Origin: an uncultured Clostridia bacterium
GTDB taxonomy: Bacteria > Bacillota > Clostridia > Oscillospirales > UBA644
Reading direction: 5' to 3'
Assembly: GCA_904502105.1 (NCBI GenBank)
Contig: CAJGDF010000055.1
Coordinates: forward strand, 1-9,277
DNA length: 9,277 bases
Shown: one piece after another, positions 6,531-9,277 of the stretch
How positions within the stretch are numbered: position 1 is the first letter of the stretch
Layout: each line of letters opens with the position of its first letter
Position numbers and translations under genes: made by a program
Notes under the pieces: model-generated
The model's database searches: none
Told to the model about the DNA's origin: nothing
The model's input: the letters and a program-made list of their open reading frames with translations, nothing else

Positions 6531-9277
6531 ATGCAGCTTAAAAGCCTTGAGCTTGCGGGATTCAAATCGTTCCCGGATAAAACGCTCATAAATTTCAGTT
6601 CAGGAATAACAGCCATCGTGGGTCCCAACGGAAGCGGTAAGAGCAACATTGCGGACGCACTTCGGTGGGTCATGGGCGAAACGTCTTCAAAATCACTTCG
6701 CGGTGTAAAAATGGAGGACGTTGTTTTTGACGGAACACAGTCGCGCCGTCCGCTCGGTTTTGCCGAGGTTTCTTTAACGCTCGACAACAGCGACGAAAGT
6801 CTTCCCGTTGAATATTCGGAGGTCGTAATCTCAAGAAGATACTACCGTTCGGGCGAAAGTGAATATTTTATCAACAGACAGAATGTTCGATTAAAGGACA
6901 TTCACGATCTTTTCAGAGATACCGGCCTTGGAAGAACAGGCTATTCGATAATCGGACAAGGCTCTGTTACCGAAATAATTGCGGCCAAAAGCACGGAAAG
7001 AAGAAACGTTTTTGAAGAAGCCGCAGGTATTGCAAAATACCGTTTCAAAAAAGAAGAAAGCGAAAGAAAGCTTTCCGCAACGCAGGAAAATATTATCCGT
7101 TTAAACGATATTATCGCAGAGCTTGCTGACAGACTCGGACCGTTGGAGCAGCAGGCAAAAAAAGCGAGACGTTATATTGAGCTTTTTGAAGAGAAGAAAA
7201 AGCTTGAAATATCTCTCTGGCTTTCAGACCTTGAACGCTTCACCGAAGAATTCAGGGTTCTCGAAAAAACCGAAACAACGCTTCTCGAATCGATTGCGAA
7301 AAACGACAATGAAATTTTAAGATGTGAAAACGAAGCAGAACGCTTATCAAACGAAATAATCGCACTCACATCAAAAATTGAGCAGTTAAGATCCGAAAGC
7401 AAGCAGTTTGACGAGCTTTTGCAGACAAAGAACGCTGAAATACTTATTATAAACAACGATATCGAACACGCTCAAAAAGACATCGAGCGAATAAATTCCG
7501 AGATAGAGCGAAGCGGCCGTTCAGAAGCCGAAATAACAAAAGAGATCGAGCAGAAAAAGGCAGAAACGGAAGCATTAAAAAAAGAAATTGAAGCAATAGA
7601 AGAACAGTCGGCAAAAATAATCGAAGAAAAGAACAGCAGGCTCGGAGACGATCTTAACTACACCGAAGACTCAAACAGGCTCCGTTCGCAGGCAAATGTT
7701 CTTTCTGAAAAAATAACAGAGCTTCAGATAAGCGAAGGACGTTCTTCTCAAAAAATTCAGGCAATAGACGAGCAGACGGCTAACGCAAAAAAAGAGCTTT
7801 CCGATGCTTACGAAAGACTTTCCTCTCTTGAAAAAGGAAAAGAAAGCAACAAAAAACGTCTTGCAGAGCTTGAGGAAAAGCTCCTTGAAAATAAAAATAT
7901 CCATAACGGGTATCTTTTAAAGGTTCAAAGCTCAAAAAAGAAGCTTGAAACAGCAAACGAAGAATATAACAAAGCAAAGCTTACTCTTTCGGAAAAGACA
8001 AATAAGAAAAATATGCTCGAAGACATGGAAAAGCATTTCGAAGGATTTGCTGGAAGTGTCAAGAGCGTTATGAACGAGGCGGCGAGAGGCATTCTTTCGG
8101 GCGTACACGGCACGGTGGCCTCTGTTATCAAGGTTGAAAGCAAATATGCGACAGCAACGGAAATCGCGCTCGGTGCTGCTATCCAGAACATTATAACCGA
8201 GGATGAACGTTCGGCAAAAGACTGTATTTATTTTCTCAAATCGAAAAATCTCGGTCGAGCGACGTTCCTTCCCCTGTCAACGGTAAGCGGCAGAAAGCTT
8301 GACGAAAGAAATCTTTACGGTGCGCAGGGATATCTCGGAATAGCATCCGACCTTATCGAATACGATGAACGTTTCAGGGGCATCATCGAGCAGCTTTTGG
8401 GACGTACCGCTATTGTTGAAACGATCGACAATGCAACAAACATGGCTCGTGCCAATAAATATGCTTTCAAGATCGTAACACTTGACGGTCAGGTCGTAAA
8501 TCCGGGCGGTTCGCTCACGGGCGGTTCTGTCGGCAGAAATACGGGTATATTAAGCAGAACCAACGAAATTGAAAAGCTTGAAGCGGAAATAGCAGAGCTT
8601 TCAGAAGAGCTTAAAGCAAAGATCACGCGTGTTAAAACATCCACAGCAGAGCTTTCTTCAGCAGAAGCGGCTCTTGAAGGACTGATTGCTGAAAGCAAAG
8701 CGATAAGCGACGAGCATATCCGTGTTAAAGCAGAAGCAGAACACAGCGTACAATATATATACAACATCTCCGAACAGATAAAAGCACTTGAAGCAAGCCT
8801 TAAATCAAGCGGAGAAGAAAAAGAAAAAACAGCGGCAATTCTTGAATCGGCACGAAAAGAGCTTGAAGAAAACAGAGTACTTCTGGCGGAAAAGCAGCGT
8901 GAGATCACGGTTCTTGACGAAAAGCACGAAGCTTTGGCAAAAATCCAGGAAGAAATAGCAATTAAGCTTCACGAAAAAGATCTTGAAAAGCTTGAAAAAA
9001 TAAAAGACATAGAAAACATAAAAAACATCACCGAAACATTGATTCTCCGTCAAAAAGAAGGCGAAGAGCTGACAAAGAAGCTTCTTGATGAAACGGAACA
9101 GACAAAGATCAGAATAGAAGAGCTCAGACAGCAGGCAGTCAAAAAGACAGAAGAGCTTGCCCAAATGCGTCTTCGTTCAGAAACAAAAACTGCGGATATC
9201 GCGGCAGAAAACGAGCGAAGATCAACACTTGAAGCGCAGAAAAATTCTATATTCAACGAAGAAAAGAAATTCTTTGA
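6531..9277 (+). CDS. smc: Chromosome segregation/condensation protein SMC, 3' end beyond window
   Basis: The frame stays open from the ATG at 6531 to the window edge, giving 915 of about 1190 expected residues. The N-terminal ATPase head is canonical: MQLKSLELAGFKSF, Walker A GPNGSGKS at 31-38, ALRWVMGE, the Q-loop region in YSIIGQGSVTEII, then ERRNVFEEAAGIAKYRFKK. A Glu/Lys-rich antiparallel coiled coil spans about 165-500. The hinge dimerisation domain covers about 524-665 and ends NPGGSLTGGS. The returning coil continues to the edge; the ABC signature and Walker B of the C-terminal head lie outside. SMC, with ScpA and ScpB, extrudes and aligns DNA arms in the nucleoid. Its own extended -10 promoter and ribosome site lie directly upstream. 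In many Firmicutes rnc precedes smc; here the upstream neighbour is a divergent surface-protein gene. The absent track entry reflects only the missing stop codon. Confidence 0.97.
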   Translation, partial: MQLKSLELAGFKSFPDKTLINFSSGITAIVGPNGSGKSNIADALRWVMGETSSKSLRGVKMEDVVFDGTQSRRPLGFAEVSLTLDNSDESLPVEYSEVVISRRYYRSGESEYFINRQNVRLKDIHDLFRDTGLGRTGYSIIGQGSVTEIIAAKSTERRNVFEEAAGIAKYRFKKEESERKLSATQENIIRLNDIIAELADRLGPLEQQAKKARRYIELFEEKKKLEISLWLSDLERFTEEFRVLEKTETTLLESIAKNDNEILRCENEAERLSNEIIALTSKIEQLRSESKQFDELLQTKNAEILIINNDIEHAQKDIERINSEIERSGRSEAEITKEIEQKKAETEALKKEIEAIEEQSAKIIEEKNSRLGDDLNYTEDSNRLRSQANVLSEKITELQISEGRSSQKIQAIDEQTANAKKELSDAYERLSSLEKGKESNKKRLAELEEKLLENKNIHNGYLLKVQSSKKKLETANEEYNKAKLTLSEKTNKKNMLEDMEKHFEGFAGSVKSVMNEAARGILSGVHGTVASVIKVESKYATATEIALGAAIQNIITEDERSAKDCIYFLKSKNLGRATFLPLSTVSGRKLDERNLYGAQGYLGIASDLIEYDERFRGIIEQLLGRTAIVETIDNATNMARANKYAFKIVTLDGQVVNPGGSLTGGSVGRNTGILSRTNEIEKLEAEIAELSEELKAKITRVKTSTAELSSAEAALEGLIAESKAISDEHIRVKAEAEHSVQYIYNISEQIKALEASLKSSGEEKEKTAAILESARKELEENRVLLAEKQREITVLDEKHEALAKIQEEIAIKLHEKDLEKLEKIKDIENIKNITETLILRQKEGEELTKKLLDETEQTKIRIEELRQQAVKKTEELAQMRLRSETKTADIAAENERRSTLEAQKNSIFNEEKKFF

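Noticed and set aside
6446..9256. Numerous minus-strand open frames across smc (Ser/Phe-rich products)
   Set aside because: They are the expected complement of Glu/Lys/Leu-rich coiled-coil coding sequence, with no ribosome sites or promoters.
1..9277. CRISPR arrays, insertion sequences, tRNA or rRNA genes, attachment sites
   Set aside because: No repeat-spacer pattern, transposase-like frame, terminal repeats or cloverleaf sequence was seen; nearly the whole window is taken by five genes and short control regions.

Overview
The window looks like a chromosomal segment from a low-to-moderate-GC anaerobic Firmicute, most likely a gut-type clostridium (Oscillospiraceae/Ruminococcaceae-like). The evidence is GGAGG-type ribosome sites, sigma-A-type promoters with TATAAT -10 boxes, a GHL10/amidase_3 cell-wall protein, a secreted 'beta-propeller domain' lipoprotein and a clostridial-type SMC. 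I see no mobile element, CRISPR array, rRNA or tRNA. The taxonomic call is inference from gene content only.

Layout: (1) bases 1-2640, plus strand, are the 3' part of a large surface enzyme. It has a GHL10 glycoside-hydrolase-like domain, a long beta-rich middle and a C-terminal zinc amidase_3 domain. A strong intrinsic terminator follows. (2) A consensus promoter at 2686-2714 starts a short transcript carrying a 41-codon gene (2795-2920). It encodes a one-helix microprotein with a Cys/Gly-rich tail. (3) A hairpin at 2944-2976 can terminate both this gene and the convergent minus-strand gene. (4) The minus-strand gene 2981-4288 is a membrane-anchored protein with the S11 D-Ala-D-Ala carboxypeptidase (PBP5/DacF) fold in which all three active-site motifs are replaced, so it is probably a pseudoenzyme. 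It has its own near-consensus promoter, overlapped by a 10-bp inverted repeat. (5) The minus-strand gene 4372-6324 is a beta-propeller (PF09826-type) lipoprotein. It lies upstream of the S11-like gene with no visible terminator between them. (6) Diverging from it at 6531 is smc, complete at its 5' end and running off the window.

Four of the five genes act at or in the cell envelope. The GHL10-amidase protein would release stem peptides and cut the resulting bare glycan. The S11-like protein may keep a peptidoglycan-binding or scaffolding role without catalysis. The beta-propeller lipoprotein and the Cys-rich microprotein are of unknown function. SMC is a housekeeping chromosome-organisation gene here driven by its own promoter. 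The least described items are the microprotein and the motif-less S11 protein with its candidate operator.
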